DNA from: Shimia biformata
Lineage (GTDB): Bacteria; Pseudomonadota; Alphaproteobacteria; Rhodobacterales; Rhodobacteraceae
Reading direction: 5' to 3'
Length of the DNA stretch: 64,000 nucleotides
Assembly: GCF_016888515.1 (NCBI RefSeq)
Contig: NZ_JAFEJK010000001.1
Coordinates: 558,001 to 622,000 of the forward strand
This document shows positions 18,149 through 26,305 of the stretch, in pieces. Position 1 is the stretch's first letter. Every line of letters begins with the position of its first letter. The notes beneath the pieces were generated by a model. That model did not search any database, had not been told where the DNA came from, and worked only from the letters and a program-made list of their open reading frames with translations. Position numbers and translations under genes: made by a program.

Positions 18149-18177
18149 TTGACATGTCTGCACGATTTGGCCATATG
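18149..18177 (+). promoter_or_regulatory. Sigma-70-type promoter of the ABC/FtsX/DUF3299 operon
   Basis: A consensus -35 TTGACA at 18149-18154 is followed after 17 bases by CATATG at 18172-18177 as a weak -10. The start of transcription would fall near 18184, on the palindrome described next. Confidence 0.55.
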
Positions 18178-18183
18178 AGGTGT

Positions 18184-18195
18184 ATGTTATAACAT
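18184..18195. promoter_or_regulatory. Zur-box-like palindrome
   Basis: A perfect 12-base palindrome, ATGTTATAACAT, at the predicted transcript start. It matches the core of the zinc-uptake regulator (Zur) site known from proteobacteria. The site lies 44 bases before the ABC ATPase start codon, so zinc-dependent repression is likely. The flanks are not symmetric. Confidence 0.65.
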
Positions 18196-18238
18196 GACGT
18201 CCAGTTGCTGTCGTCACACAGTCAAATTGTCAGGAATT

Positions 18239-18931
18239 ATGCCTTTACTTTCCATTCGAGATCTCAAGTTTTCGTGGCCGGGGGCATCTGCCCCGACACT
18301 GGACCTGCCGTCCCTTGATCTTGCCGCCGGAGAAAGCCTCTTTCTGGGCGGTCCAAGCGGGGCAGGAAAATCCACACTTCTCGCGACCCTGTCTGGTGTG
18401 GTCGATGTGCCAGCCAAGTCCGTGGAAATAGATGGTACGGATGTCGGCGTTCTGCGCGGGGCTGCGCGGGATCGTTTCCGGGCCGATCATGTCGGGATGA
18501 TTTTTCAGGTGTTCAATCTGGTGCCTTGGCTTAATGCAGTTGAAAACGTGCTTTTGCCGTGCCGCTTCTCGACGGTACGTCGGGACCGATCGGGCAGCGA
18601 CCCAATTCACACCGCACGCGCCCTTCTGTCAGCGCTCAAACTGGACGATGCTTCGGTTTTGGACAAACCCGCTTCTTCTCTCAGTGTCGGACAACAGCAA
18701 CGGGTCGCCGCCGCGCGGGCGCTGATCGGAAAACCCGGGCTGGTGTTGGCGGACGAGCCGACCTCGGCGCTGGACGAAGATGCCAAGGAGAGCTTTGTCT
18801 CGCTATTGCAGCAGGAATGCCGCGACAGCGGAGCCAGTTTGCTTTTTGTCAGTCACGACAAGTCGCTCGCGCCGCTTTTTGATCGAAGCCTGGATATCCG
18901 CGACATCAACGCCGGAGGTGCCACGCGATGA
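18239..18931 (+). CDS. ABC transporter ATP-binding protein (MacB/LolD-like)
   Basis: Start at ATG 18239 follows CAGGA and gives 230 residues; an upstream in-frame start at 18194 lies inside the Zur-like site. Walker A is GGPSGAGKST (about residues 37-46). The signature is LSVGQQQR in place of LSGGQ, and Walker B is LVLADEPTSALD. Size and sequence fit ATPases that pair with FtsX-like permeases. The gene overlaps the permease by four bases (ATGA). It powers the module described in the next two entries. Confidence 0.9.
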   Translation: MPLLSIRDLKFSWPGASAPTLDLPSLDLAAGESLFLGGPSGAGKSTLLATLSGVVDVPAKSVEIDGTDVGVLRGAARDRFRADHVGMIFQVFNLVPWLNAVENVLLPCRFSTVRRDRSGSDPIHTARALLSALKLDDASVLDKPASSLSVGQQQRVAAARALIGKPGLVLADEPTSALDEDAKESFVSLLQQECRDSGASLLFVSHDKSLAPLFDRSLDIRDINAGGATR

Positions 18932-20394
18932 TCGGTTTGGGGATGAAAAGTCTGTGGAACAGGCGGTTTTCGGTAGGCCTGGCAGTGTTGTCCATCGCGA
19001 TGAGCGTGGCGCTGATCCTGGGCGTTGAGCGCCTCCGAAATGAGGCGCGCAAAGGCTTTGCCAACTCCGCGTCGGGGATCGACCTGATTATTGCCGCACG
19101 CGGGAATGACGTGCAAATCCTGCTCGCTACGGTTTTTGGCGTCGGCTCGACCGGTGCTGGCATTGACACGAGCGTGTTGAAAATGGTCGAGGGGCTGGAC
19201 CCGGTCGAGTGGGCGGTTCCGATCATGATGGGTGACAATCACCGCGGGTTCCCGGTCATCGGAACAACGCGTGCCTATTTTGACCGCTATGGTCAGACCG
19301 AGAGCGGGGCGCTTTCATTTGCCGCAGGTGGCCCGTTTGAAACATCAGATGGTGCCGTTGTCGGTGCGGAGGTGGCGGCGAGGTTCGGGTATGCTCCTGG
19401 CGACGTGATCATCAATGCGCACGGATCCGGGGCGGTTGCCTTTGATGTCCATGACGAAGCGCCCTTCGTAATCTCGGGTGTTTTGACGGAAACCGGAACA
19501 GCAGTTGATCGTATGGTCATCGTGTCGACAGAAGGTTTCGATGCCCTGCATCAGGACCCCGATGATGCGGAAGCCGATCCACTGAGCGCTCTCGCAAGTG
19601 TGCCGGAACCGTCGGATGACAGCCACGCACACGAGGAACATCACGAGGCCGGTCACGATGCACACGACGATCACTCGCATGAGGAACACGACGACCACGA
19701 ACATGGCGAACATGACGAGCCTGGTCACGATGCGCATGACGACCACGAACATGAGGAACATGTCGAAGAGGGTCACGAGGCACATGAAGAACATGGGCAT
19801 GACAGCCATGATGACGCTGCGCATGAACACGAACATGAGCCGAACACGATCAATGCGATTTACGTCGGTTTGAAGGACAAGACAGCGGTTTTGTCGATCC
19901 AAAGGATGATTGCCGAGTACAAGACCGAAGCCCTGTCCGCAGTGTTGCCCAATGTGGCGCTACTGGCGCTCTGGAGCATTACGGGGACGGCCGAGACCGC
20001 GTTACAGGTCATGGCGGTTGCAGTTGCCATCGCGGGGATGATCGGCATGGTCGTTATGCTGATGGCCTCACTTGAGTCGCGACGACGCGAGTTTGCGATT
20101 TTCCGCTCAGTCGGGGCGACGCCGGGATGGGTCTGTGGTCAGATCGTGATCGAAGCCTGCCTGGTGACCCTTGTTGGGTTGGTTTTGGGGGTGGCAATGC
20201 TTGCTGGCGTTACCTTTGTCGCCGACCCGATTTTGACGGCGCAATACGGGTTCGGACTGGGGGCGGTGGTGCCTGTGGATCAAGAATGGGTTTTGCTTGC
20301 CGCCATCTTCTGTTTTGGTGCGGTCGCAGGGTTGATTCCCGCGTGGCGGGTCTATCGCATGACGCTGGCGGATGGATTGGCCGTTAGATTGTAA
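18928..20394 (+). CDS. FtsX-like ABC permease with an embedded histidine-rich domain
   Basis: A 488-residue permease with one N-terminal span (about residues 10-30), a large extracytoplasmic domain, and three C-terminal spans (about 345-375, 405-430, 450-475). Residues about 231-305 are a low-complexity His/Asp/Glu stretch with 25 histidines, built from variants of GHDAHDDHEHEEH. Permeases of this family usually lack such an insert. Periplasmic His-rich loops typically bind zinc or copper, so the protein probably handles metal or is gated by it. It is coupled to the ATPase and followed by DUF3299. Confidence 0.88.
   Translation: MIGLGMKSLWNRRFSVGLAVLSIAMSVALILGVERLRNEARKGFANSASGIDLIIAARGNDVQILLATVFGVGSTGAGIDTSVLKMVEGLDPVEWAVPIMMGDNHRGFPVIGTTRAYFDRYGQTESGALSFAAGGPFETSDGAVVGAEVAARFGYAPGDVIINAHGSGAVAFDVHDEAPFVISGVLTETGTAVDRMVIVSTEGFDALHQDPDDAEADPLSALASVPEPSDDSHAHEEHHEAGHDAHDDHSHEEHDDHEHGEHDEPGHDAHDDHEHEEHVEEGHEAHEEHGHDSHDDAAHEHEHEPNTINAIYVGLKDKTAVLSIQRMIAEYKTEALSAVLPNVALLALWSITGTAETALQVMAVAVAIAGMIGMVVMLMASLESRRREFAIFRSVGATPGWVCGQIVIEACLVTLVGLVLGVAMLAGVTFVADPILTAQYGFGLGAVVPVDQEWVLLAAIFCFGAVAGLIPAWRVYRMTLADGLAVRL
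19651..19800 (+). repeat. In-frame degenerate repeats encoding the His-rich domain
   Basis: The unit GGTCACGA recurs at 19651, 19723 and 19771, spaced 72 and 48 bases apart (multiples of 24). The first two copies share most of about 40 bases. The spacing keeps the reading frame, so the His-rich segment probably grew by internal duplication. Confidence 0.7.
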
Positions 20395-20408
20395 CTCGGA
20401 GATTTGGA

Positions 20409-21059
20409 ATGCGTATTCTTGTGGGATCGGTTTGTGCGGCTCTTATTGGAGCAAACATGTCGTTTGCCGGCGAGGACCGCGCAGTCTACTGGGACGAGCT
20501 TGTCCCGCCGGTGACCGAAGAGATTTCCAACCCGTTCGCCGAGCTTTCGCAAGACCAGTTGCGCCAGTTGGCAACGTTGCTGACGCTAGAGGATGTGCCG
20601 GTCGAAGAGCGCACGGAAGAGGCCAAGCAGGACATTGAAACGATCCGGTCCAAACTGACCAGTCAGGGGCTTGATCCTGACTGGCTGTTCGAACAGCGCT
20701 TGATCATGATGGATGCGCGGATGAGTGCGGACGCCCGGACAAATGACGACCTGCTTGGCCAGACTGTGCGTATTCCGGGGTATGTCCTGCCATTGGACGT
20801 CCGGGGCGATCTGGTGACTGAGTTCCTTCTGGTGCCAACCGTCGGCGCCTGTATTCACACACCGCCGCCGCCGGCAAACCAAATGGTGCATGTCGTCTAC
20901 CCTGAGGGGTTCAAGGTCGAAGGGCTGTATACCCCGGTGTGGATCACCGGAGAGTTGCGGGGCGAATCCCGTGTTACCGAAATCCGGTATGTTGATGGAA
21001 ATGGCGAAGTGTCGGTCAGCTATGCGATGAACGCGAACGCGGTTTTGCCCTATCAATAA
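20409..21059 (+). CDS. DUF3299 periplasmic protein
   Basis: A 216-residue protein with a signal peptide (cleavage likely after MSFA, residue 20). The DUF3299 core is present: GQTVRIPGYVLPLD, then FLLVPTVGACIHTPPPPANQ with a Cys and a His that could bind metal. DUF3299 proteins are often encoded beside ABC/FtsX genes in zinc-regulated clusters such as the Zrg genes of Vibrio cholerae, as I recall them. The gene is 14 bases downstream of the permease, so it belongs to the same operon. Confidence 0.85.
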   Translation: MRILVGSVCAALIGANMSFAGEDRAVYWDELVPPVTEEISNPFAELSQDQLRQLATLLTLEDVPVEERTEEAKQDIETIRSKLTSQGLDPDWLFEQRLIMMDARMSADARTNDDLLGQTVRIPGYVLPLDVRGDLVTEFLLVPTVGACIHTPPPPANQMVHVVYPEGFKVEGLYTPVWITGELRGESRVTEIRYVDGNGEVSVSYAMNANAVLPYQ

Positions 21060-21099
21060 TGGCCACGCAGTGTTGGGCCTTGCGGACGCGCAAAATGAA

Positions 21100-21132
21100 A
21101 AACACCCGCGGACAGGCCATCCGCGGGTGTTT
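21100..21132. terminator. Bidirectional intrinsic terminator
   Basis: Arms AAACACCCGCGGA and TCCGCGGGTGTTT enclose a seven-base loop, with A-rich sequence before and T-rich after. It lies between the convergent DUF3299 and rpsO genes. Confidence 0.9.
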
Positions 21133-21155
21133 CTATTTGACTGATTTGCGCTGGA

Positions 21156-21425
21156 TTAGCGGCGCAGACCCAGACGCTGGATCAGGTCCTGATAACGGAC
21201 CTCATCCTTGCCTTTCAGGTAGTCCAGCAGCTTGCGGCGCTGAGCAACCATTTTCAGCAGACCACGGCGGCCGTGGTTGTCTTTCTTGTGGGTCTTGAAG
21301 TGTTCGGTCAGGGTCGCGATACGCGAGGACAGGATGGCAACCTGGACTTCGGGCGAACCGGTGTCGCCTTCCTTGGTTGCGAATTCCTTCATGACGCGGT
21401 TTTTTTCTTCAACAGTGATCGACAT
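21156..21425 (-). CDS. rpsO: 30S ribosomal protein S15
   Basis: This is the canonical 89-residue S15 ([15 protein letters not shown] ... [12 protein letters not shown]). Start at ATG 21425 follows AAAGGAG; the longer frame is not needed. S15 binds the 16S rRNA three-way junction early in 30S assembly and often represses its own mRNA. It is a member of the rbfA-truB-rpsO-pnp group but is separated here from both truB and pnp. Confidence 0.98.
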   Translation of the reverse strand: MSITVEEKNRVMKEFATKEGDTGSPEVQVAILSSRIATLTEHFKTHKKDNHGRRGLLKMVAQRRKLLDYLKGKDEVRYQDLIQRLGLRR

Positions 21426-21566
21426 CGGGGTCTCCTTTGACAAAGGGTTAAGGGCGCAAGCCGGGATGTCGTCCAGCAGGGTCCTATGGAGAAATCCGCC
21501 CATTTCGAGAGCGGATGCGCGCGTATAGAGGGATTCTTTGGAAAAGGAAAGGGTCTTGCCGGTGGG

Positions 21567-22508
21567 TCACGCCGCAGGTTGAGGTAACAACATGATGTCG
21601 TCGGCAACCAGCCCCTCGGCATTGAGTATGGTGGCGACAACTTGCCCGTCGGCCAGCAAGTTTATCGCCCCGTTGATCTCGGTATCGGGCATCAACGTGA
21701 CTTCAGGTTCACTGCCTGCGCTGTCATAGGTCAGGACCAGCTGGTCTTCGACCGGGTCGAAATCCACGACCATAGCCCCCGTCTCTGACGATAGTCCGGC
21801 GTCGATGACAAACTGGTCCGCACCGGATCCTCCCGTCAGGATGTCGCGCAAACCGGCGATCAGAACGTCATCGCCCGCCCCGCCGTTGAGATAGTCGATC
21901 TCACCTTCGCCAGTTTCCCCGCTGCCATCGATCAAATCATCGCCCGTGCCGCCAAAAAGTGAGTCTTCTCCCGCGCCGCCATTCAAGGAATCCGCCCCTT
22001 CGCCGCCATGCAGGGCGTCATCGCCCACGCCGCCCTCCAGCACATCGCCGTCAAACCCGCCGAACAGAGTATCATCGCCGTCACCCCCACGCAGGTCATC
22101 GGCACCGCCATGGCCATAAAGCGCGTCGTCACCTTGGCCGCCAACCAGAAAGTCCATTCCGTCGCCACCGTGCAAAGTGTCGTGCCCTTCGCCGCCGTCG
22201 AGATCATCGTTTCCGTCATCACCGAACAGCTGGTCGTCGCCCGCGCCACCCTCCAGCGAGTCATCGCTGGCATAGCCGTTCATCTGGTCGTCACCTGCGC
22301 TGCCAGACATAAAGTCGGGTGCATCGCTGCCCGAAAGGATGTCGTCACCGGAAGTCCCAGTCATCTGATGGGTATCGGGATTGCCGTCATTTTCGTCGGA
22401 ATTTGCGCTGTCCTCTTCCGCTTCGACCAGAAGATCGGAAAAGTCCAGCGACGCCATCGCGACCGCGCCAAAGGCTGCAACACCAAGCAATCCTGCCAAC
22501 AGCAGCAT
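21567..22508 (-). CDS. RTX-repeat calcium-binding protein with N-terminal membrane segment
   Basis: Start at ATG 22508 after AAGGTGG gives 313 residues. One hydrophobic segment (about residues 2-20) is followed by an acidic linker and about 16 RTX nonapeptides of the GGxGxDxLx type (about 50-215). These fold as a calcium-bound beta roll. RTX proteins are usually exported by type I systems through a C-terminal signal, but here an N-terminal anchor is also present and no type I transporter lies nearby. The C-terminal about 90 residues resemble domains that close RTX proteins. Function unknown. Confidence 0.82.
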   Translation of the reverse strand: MLLLAGLLGVAAFGAVAMASLDFSDLLVEAEEDSANSDENDGNPDTHQMTGTSGDDILSGSDAPDFMSGSAGDDQMNGYASDDSLEGGAGDDQLFGDDGNDDLDGGEGHDTLHGGDGMDFLVGGQGDDALYGHGGADDLRGGDGDDTLFGGFDGDVLEGGVGDDALHGGEGADSLNGGAGEDSLFGGTGDDLIDGSGETGEGEIDYLNGGAGDDVLIAGLRDILTGGSGADQFVIDAGLSSETGAMVVDFDPVEDQLVLTYDSAGSEPEVTLMPDTEINGAINLLADGQVVATILNAEGLVADDIMLLPQPAA

Positions 22509-22608
22509 GATACCACCTTCTACACTACCCCACGGCACAGGTTGCTCCATACGGAACCAAAAGGGAACAATAGACTGGTAGATTGGTTAACGCGACCGCC
22601 CGATCGTT

Positions 22609-23121
22609 TCAGGGCGCCCAGCGGACAGGTGACTGGCGATAAGCGATGTAGAGCGGGTGTCGCGGGTGGCCGGCCTTGGTCCGACCAAGACAGAGTATGG
22701 TGCGACCGGACTCGCGCAGAACGGCGGCCATATCTGCACCCCGACCAAGATGCTCGCCATGTGCGCCCCAACCTGCGATGATAACGTCAGCCCAGTCACA
22801 GGCTTCCAGTACCTGGGCATCGTTCTCGGGGCCGGTCGGCGCGGGATGTGCGCGCAGCTTTTTGGGGTCAGTTTCCCGTAGGCCAAAAATATTGACGACA
22901 CGGAAGGCGCCGAATCCAAGCGCGCGTGCGCGCCGTTCACATCGCTCGACCGTGGGATCGTTCTGCATTTCTGTTGCCTTCGACGGGTTCAGCATGATGA
23001 ACAGAACCCGCCTGCCGTCAGACTCCCAGACCCTGGTCAGCGCATAGCGATAGGTTTCGCAGTCGGAATAGACCGCCGACGAGGAGGTGCCGTTCCGGTC
23101 ATGGGTTCGAATGATTGTCAT
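22609..23121 (-). CDS. DUF1643 domain protein
   Basis: A 170-residue protein that is nearly all DUF1643: [43 protein letters not shown] and IIAGWGAHG are the family hallmarks. Its biochemical role is unknown; the small alpha/beta fold and conserved Asn/Arg suggest a nucleotide- or base-handling enzyme. Its start overlaps the truB stop by four bases (ATGA), so it is translated with truB. Confidence 0.88.
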   Translation of the reverse strand: MTIIRTHDRNGTSSSAVYSDCETYRYALTRVWESDGRRVLFIMLNPSKATEMQNDPTVERCERRARALGFGAFRVVNIFGLRETDPKKLRAHPAPTGPENDAQVLEACDWADVIIAGWGAHGEHLGRGADMAAVLRESGRTILCLGRTKAGHPRHPLYIAYRQSPVRWAP

Positions 23122-24032
23122 GCCTGTCCGTGCAGGAAGACGCGTGAAGGGTGCAGTTCACCTGCCTTGAAGACGCCCACCGCCACCGCCTGGCCGTCAA
23201 GCGAGGCCCAGCATTCATCGCCGTAGTCGATGTCATGGGCAATTACCATGCCGGGATTGCCATTGCGCAGGCGCACAGCGCCTTCGGCGGTGCATTTTAC
23301 TTCCGGCAGATCGGTCAGGCCGTCCTCAAGTGGGCGCAGTTTCGTGTCCAGTTCCGGTGTCTGCGCCAGCGCGTCGACCTCATCGATTGTGACCGCATCA
23401 TTCAGTTCAAATGGACCGGACCAGATGCGGCGCAACTCGCGGACATGGCCGTGACAGCCAAGCGTCTGACCAAGGTCCCGCGCGATCGAGCGCACATAGC
23501 CACCTTTGCCGCAGGTCATTTCAAGCGTGACGTGGTCGGCGTCGGGTCGGCCAGTCATGACCAATTCCTCGACCCAGAGTGGGCGCGGTTCGATGGTCAC
23601 GTCCTCACCATCGCGGGCCAGCTTGTATGCGCGCTGACCGTCGATCCTGACAGCCGAGAACTTGGGCGGCACCTGCATGATGTCACCGACGAATTGGCCC
23701 AGCGCGTCCTTGATCTGGGCGTCACTGGGGCGCTGATCGCTTTCAGCGATGACCTCGCCCTCGGCGTCATCGGTGTTGGTGGCCTGTCCCAGACGGACGG
23801 TGAAGGTGTAGCATTTCAGGTCGTCGGTGACATAGGGCACTGTCTTGGTCGCCTCGCCCAGCGCCACGGCGAGGATGCCGGTCGCTTCCGGGTCCAGCGT
23901 TCCGGCATGCCCGGCTTTCTTGGCCTGGAACGCCCAGCGCACCTTGTTGACCACCGCGGTCGAGGTCATGCCGGCGGGCTTGTCCACCACCAGCCATCCA
24001 GAGATGTCGCGGCCTTTGCGTTTGCGTGCCAT
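23118..24032 (-). CDS. truB: tRNA pseudouridine(55) synthase TruB
   Basis: A 304-residue TruB with the catalytic motif [12 protein letters not shown] (Asp47) and the N-terminal KPAGMTS signature. It converts U55 to pseudouridine in the T loop of most tRNAs. A GAGG site precedes the ATG. It belongs to the translation-related cluster with rbfA upstream and rpsO downstream. Confidence 0.97.
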   Translation of the reverse strand: MARKRKGRDISGWLVVDKPAGMTSTAVVNKVRWAFQAKKAGHAGTLDPEATGILAVALGEATKTVPYVTDDLKCYTFTVRLGQATNTDDAEGEVIAESDQRPSDAQIKDALGQFVGDIMQVPPKFSAVRIDGQRAYKLARDGEDVTIEPRPLWVEELVMTGRPDADHVTLEMTCGKGGYVRSIARDLGQTLGCHGHVRELRRIWSGPFELNDAVTIDEVDALAQTPELDTKLRPLEDGLTDLPEVKCTAEGAVRLRNGNPGMVIAHDIDYGDECWASLDGQAVAVGVFKAGELHPSRVFLHGQA

Positions 24033-24153
24033 GTTGTCCTCGGAAATGCGTCGTTGAAGGCGGCGGGTTAGCCCAGCTTTCTCAGCCTGTCAAACCTTGG
24101 CCGAGTTGCGACGCAATTGCCGCCAGTATTTGCGCAGGATTGAAGCTGCCCGT

Positions 24154-24882
24154 TCAGTTTGTGCTGACGATTCCAACGATTGGCCCCAGTCTGAACCCGG
24201 GATCGTCCCGGTTGACCGAGGGCGCGTAAAGGCGCGATACCTTGCCGTCGAAGTAAAGAGCGCTTGGCAGTTTCAGTCCGTCGCGGAACAAGCGGCCGAA
24301 CTGGTGGAAGGTCACCGGCTGGCGCGAAATGGCAAAGACCACACTCTGGCCGTCCGCACTGGTCCCAACGCCATTGCGGATGTAACGCGAAGTGCTGTCA
24401 GGCAGGAAGCGCGGGTGCAGCTTGCCATCTATTACGAGCATAGGGCCAGATTGCGTGGCGAATGTGCAGGACGGGTTGCGGCGGTCAAAGACCCGCGTCT
24501 CGATCACGTCCGCACGGTTGGCGCGTATGCAGAATACCCCGTTGGGCAGAAGGCCGAAATTGCCCGGTCCGTCCGTGGTGACAAGGCGCTGCGCCTCGCC
24601 GTGTTGGTCGCGATAAAGCCCGACAGGACTGCGGTCGGCGTGATACATGCCGCCGTTCATCGCCATGACCAGTGTTTCACCGTCGCCGAGGCTGTTGCGG
24701 ATGGCGCTGAACTGGCCAAAGACTTTTCCCGTGTCGTCCTTCAGGAACAGGCGGATGTCATCGCTTCGGGCCGCTGCTTCGCAGATCGTGTATGGGGTGT
24801 CGTCAAAACGGATATTCCGGCACTCCACCGCGGCGACCGGGGCCGCGACAAGCGCCAGAAGAAGGGCCAGGGCCGCGCGCAT
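24154..24882 (-). CDS. Phosphodiester glycosidase-family (DUF2233/NAGPA) exported protein
   Basis: A 242-residue protein with a signal peptide (about residues 1-18, cut near AVA-VEC). The NAGPA-like domain shows AMNGGMYH, then NGVFCIR and TQSGPMLVIDGK. In animals this fold uncovers mannose-6-phosphate; in bacteria it probably cleaves sugar-phosphodiester bonds in the envelope. ATG 24882 (preceded by a GTG) overlaps the rbfA stop by one base, so it is coupled to rbfA. Confidence 0.85.
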   Translation of the reverse strand: MRAALALLLALVAAPVAAVECRNIRFDDTPYTICEAAARSDDIRLFLKDDTGKVFGQFSAIRNSLGDGETLVMAMNGGMYHADRSPVGLYRDQHGEAQRLVTTDGPGNFGLLPNGVFCIRANRADVIETRVFDRRNPSCTFATQSGPMLVIDGKLHPRFLPDSTSRYIRNGVGTSADGQSVVFAISRQPVTFHQFGRLFRDGLKLPSALYFDGKVSRLYAPSVNRDDPGFRLGPIVGIVSTN

Positions 24883-25277
24883 CACTCTTTGTCGAGATCC
24901 TGACGCACGCGGTCTTGGTTCAGCATGCGGCGGGTCTCGTCCATGCGGTCAAAGGTTTCGTCCAGCTGGAAACGCAGTTCGGGGCTGTGTTTCAGGCCCA
25001 GTTTGCGGCCGACGATGTGGCGCAGTTCGCCCTTGTTGCGACCCAGAAGTTTCAGCACTTCTTCTTTGCCCTTGCCGCCCAGCGGCAGAACATAAACCGT
25101 GGCGATCCGCAGATCTCCGGTAACCGCGGCTTCGCTGACCGTGATCGACAGACGGTTCAGGTCCGGGTCATGGATGTCCCCCTGCATCAGAACTTCGGAC
25201 AGAATCCGGCGGATGCGTTCGCCGACGCGGAGTTGCCGTTGCGAAGGACCGGCGCCATGAATGTCATTCTTTGCCAT
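24882..25277 (-). CDS. rbfA: Ribosome-binding factor A
   Basis: A 131-residue RbfA with its KH-like fold: QLRVGERIRRILSEVL at the N-terminus, then TVSEAAVTGDLRIATVYV and LKHSPELRFQLDETFDR. It assists late maturation of the 16S rRNA 5' end and is needed for cold growth in E. coli. It lies divergent from dapB and is translationally coupled to the downstream DUF2233 gene. Confidence 0.96.
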   Translation of the reverse strand: MAKNDIHGAGPSQRQLRVGERIRRILSEVLMQGDIHDPDLNRLSITVSEAAVTGDLRIATVYVLPLGGKGKEEVLKLLGRNKGELRHIVGRKLGLKHSPELRFQLDETFDRMDETRRMLNQDRVRQDLDKE

Positions 25278-25365
25278 ACATCGTCACTTATGCTGTCTGC
25301 GCCCCTTTGCCAAGCGCCCCGTCATGGGCTAGCAAGGCGGCATAGTGCCGATTGGAGACAAGATC

Positions 25366-26175
25366 ATGGAAGACCTGCCCGGAATCGTCATCACCGGAGC
25401 ATCAGGCCGGATGGGACAGATGCTGATCCGCACCGTCCTGGACAGCGACAAGGCGCGGCTTGTCGGTGCGATCGAGCGTTCGGGCCACGCCTGGGTTGGC
25501 CGCGATCTGGGCGAGGTAATGGGCGGCGCGGCGCTGGGGGTCACGGTGACTGACGACCCGCTTGAGGCGTTTGCAACGGCGCAGGCGGTGATTGATTTCA
25601 CCGCGCCCGAGGCGACGCTTGAGTTCGCACGATTGGCGGCACAGGCGCGTTTGGTGCATGTGATCGGTACCACGGGTATGGCCGACGACCAGATCGCCAA
25701 GCTGGGTCCCGCGGCCAATCATGCCGTGATCGTGCGTGCCGGGAACATGTCGTTGGGTGTGAACCTGCTGACCCGGTTGACCCGAAAAGTCGCCGAGGCG
25801 TTGGACGAAGACTTCGACATCGAAATCATCGAGGCCCACCATCATCACAAGGTCGACGCGCCCTCGGGCACGGCGCTTATGCTGGGCGAGGCCGCCGCCG
25901 AAGGGCGCGGCGTGGCGCTGGCGGATGTGGCGGACCGGGCGCGTGACGGGATCACCGGAGCGCGCAAGCGGGGCGACATTGGTTTTGCCGCGATCCGCGG
26001 TGGCGATATCGTCGGAGAGCATGACGTGATGTTCGCGGCGCCGGGTGAACGTATCATCCTGCGTCACATTGCAACGGATCGCAGCGTCTTTGCGCGCGGC
26101 GCGCTGAAGGCGGCGCTTTGGGGGCAGGACAAGAAGCCCGGCGAATACGACATGATGGATGTTCTTGGCCTTTGA
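25366..26175 (+). CDS. dapB: 4-hydroxy-tetrahydrodipicolinate reductase
   Basis: ATG 25366 is preferred because GGAG lies nine bases upstream; a GTG at 25345 is in frame. The product has 269 residues, the normal length. The nucleotide motif is GASGRMGQ, and the catalytic segment [15 protein letters not shown] is conserved. It performs the second step of the lysine/diaminopimelate branch. It is divergent from rbfA. Confidence 0.97.
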   Translation: MEDLPGIVITGASGRMGQMLIRTVLDSDKARLVGAIERSGHAWVGRDLGEVMGGAALGVTVTDDPLEAFATAQAVIDFTAPEATLEFARLAAQARLVHVIGTTGMADDQIAKLGPAANHAVIVRAGNMSLGVNLLTRLTRKVAEALDEDFDIEIIEAHHHHKVDAPSGTALMLGEAAAEGRGVALADVADRARDGITGARKRGDIGFAAIRGGDIVGEHDVMFAAPGERIILRHIATDRSVFARGALKAALWGQDKKPGEYDMMDVLGL

Positions 26176-26219
26176 ACCCAAGCCGCGTCGCGCTGTGACG
26201 CATCCCGTGGTATTTTTTG

Positions 26220-26248
26220 TTGGCAGGTCGCGATTCCTGTGATCTTAT
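26220..26248 (+). promoter_or_regulatory. Probable promoter of the betaine-type ABC operon
   Basis: TTGGCA at 26220-26225 and TCTTAT at 26243-26248 are spaced by 17 bases in an AT-richer gap of 130 bases. A short stem (TTGGC, CGA, GCCAA) lies just before the GGGAG ribosome site. Confidence 0.4.
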
Positions 26249-26305
26249 GCGGCCAATCAAAAAATTAAATGGCCATACAAGTTTTGGCCGAGCCAACGGG
26301 AGAAA

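Noticed and set aside
21983-22312. Repetitive DNA that could look like a CRISPR or satellite array
   Set aside because: The periodicity is 27 bases, without spacers, and encodes RTX nonapeptides; it is a coding repeat.
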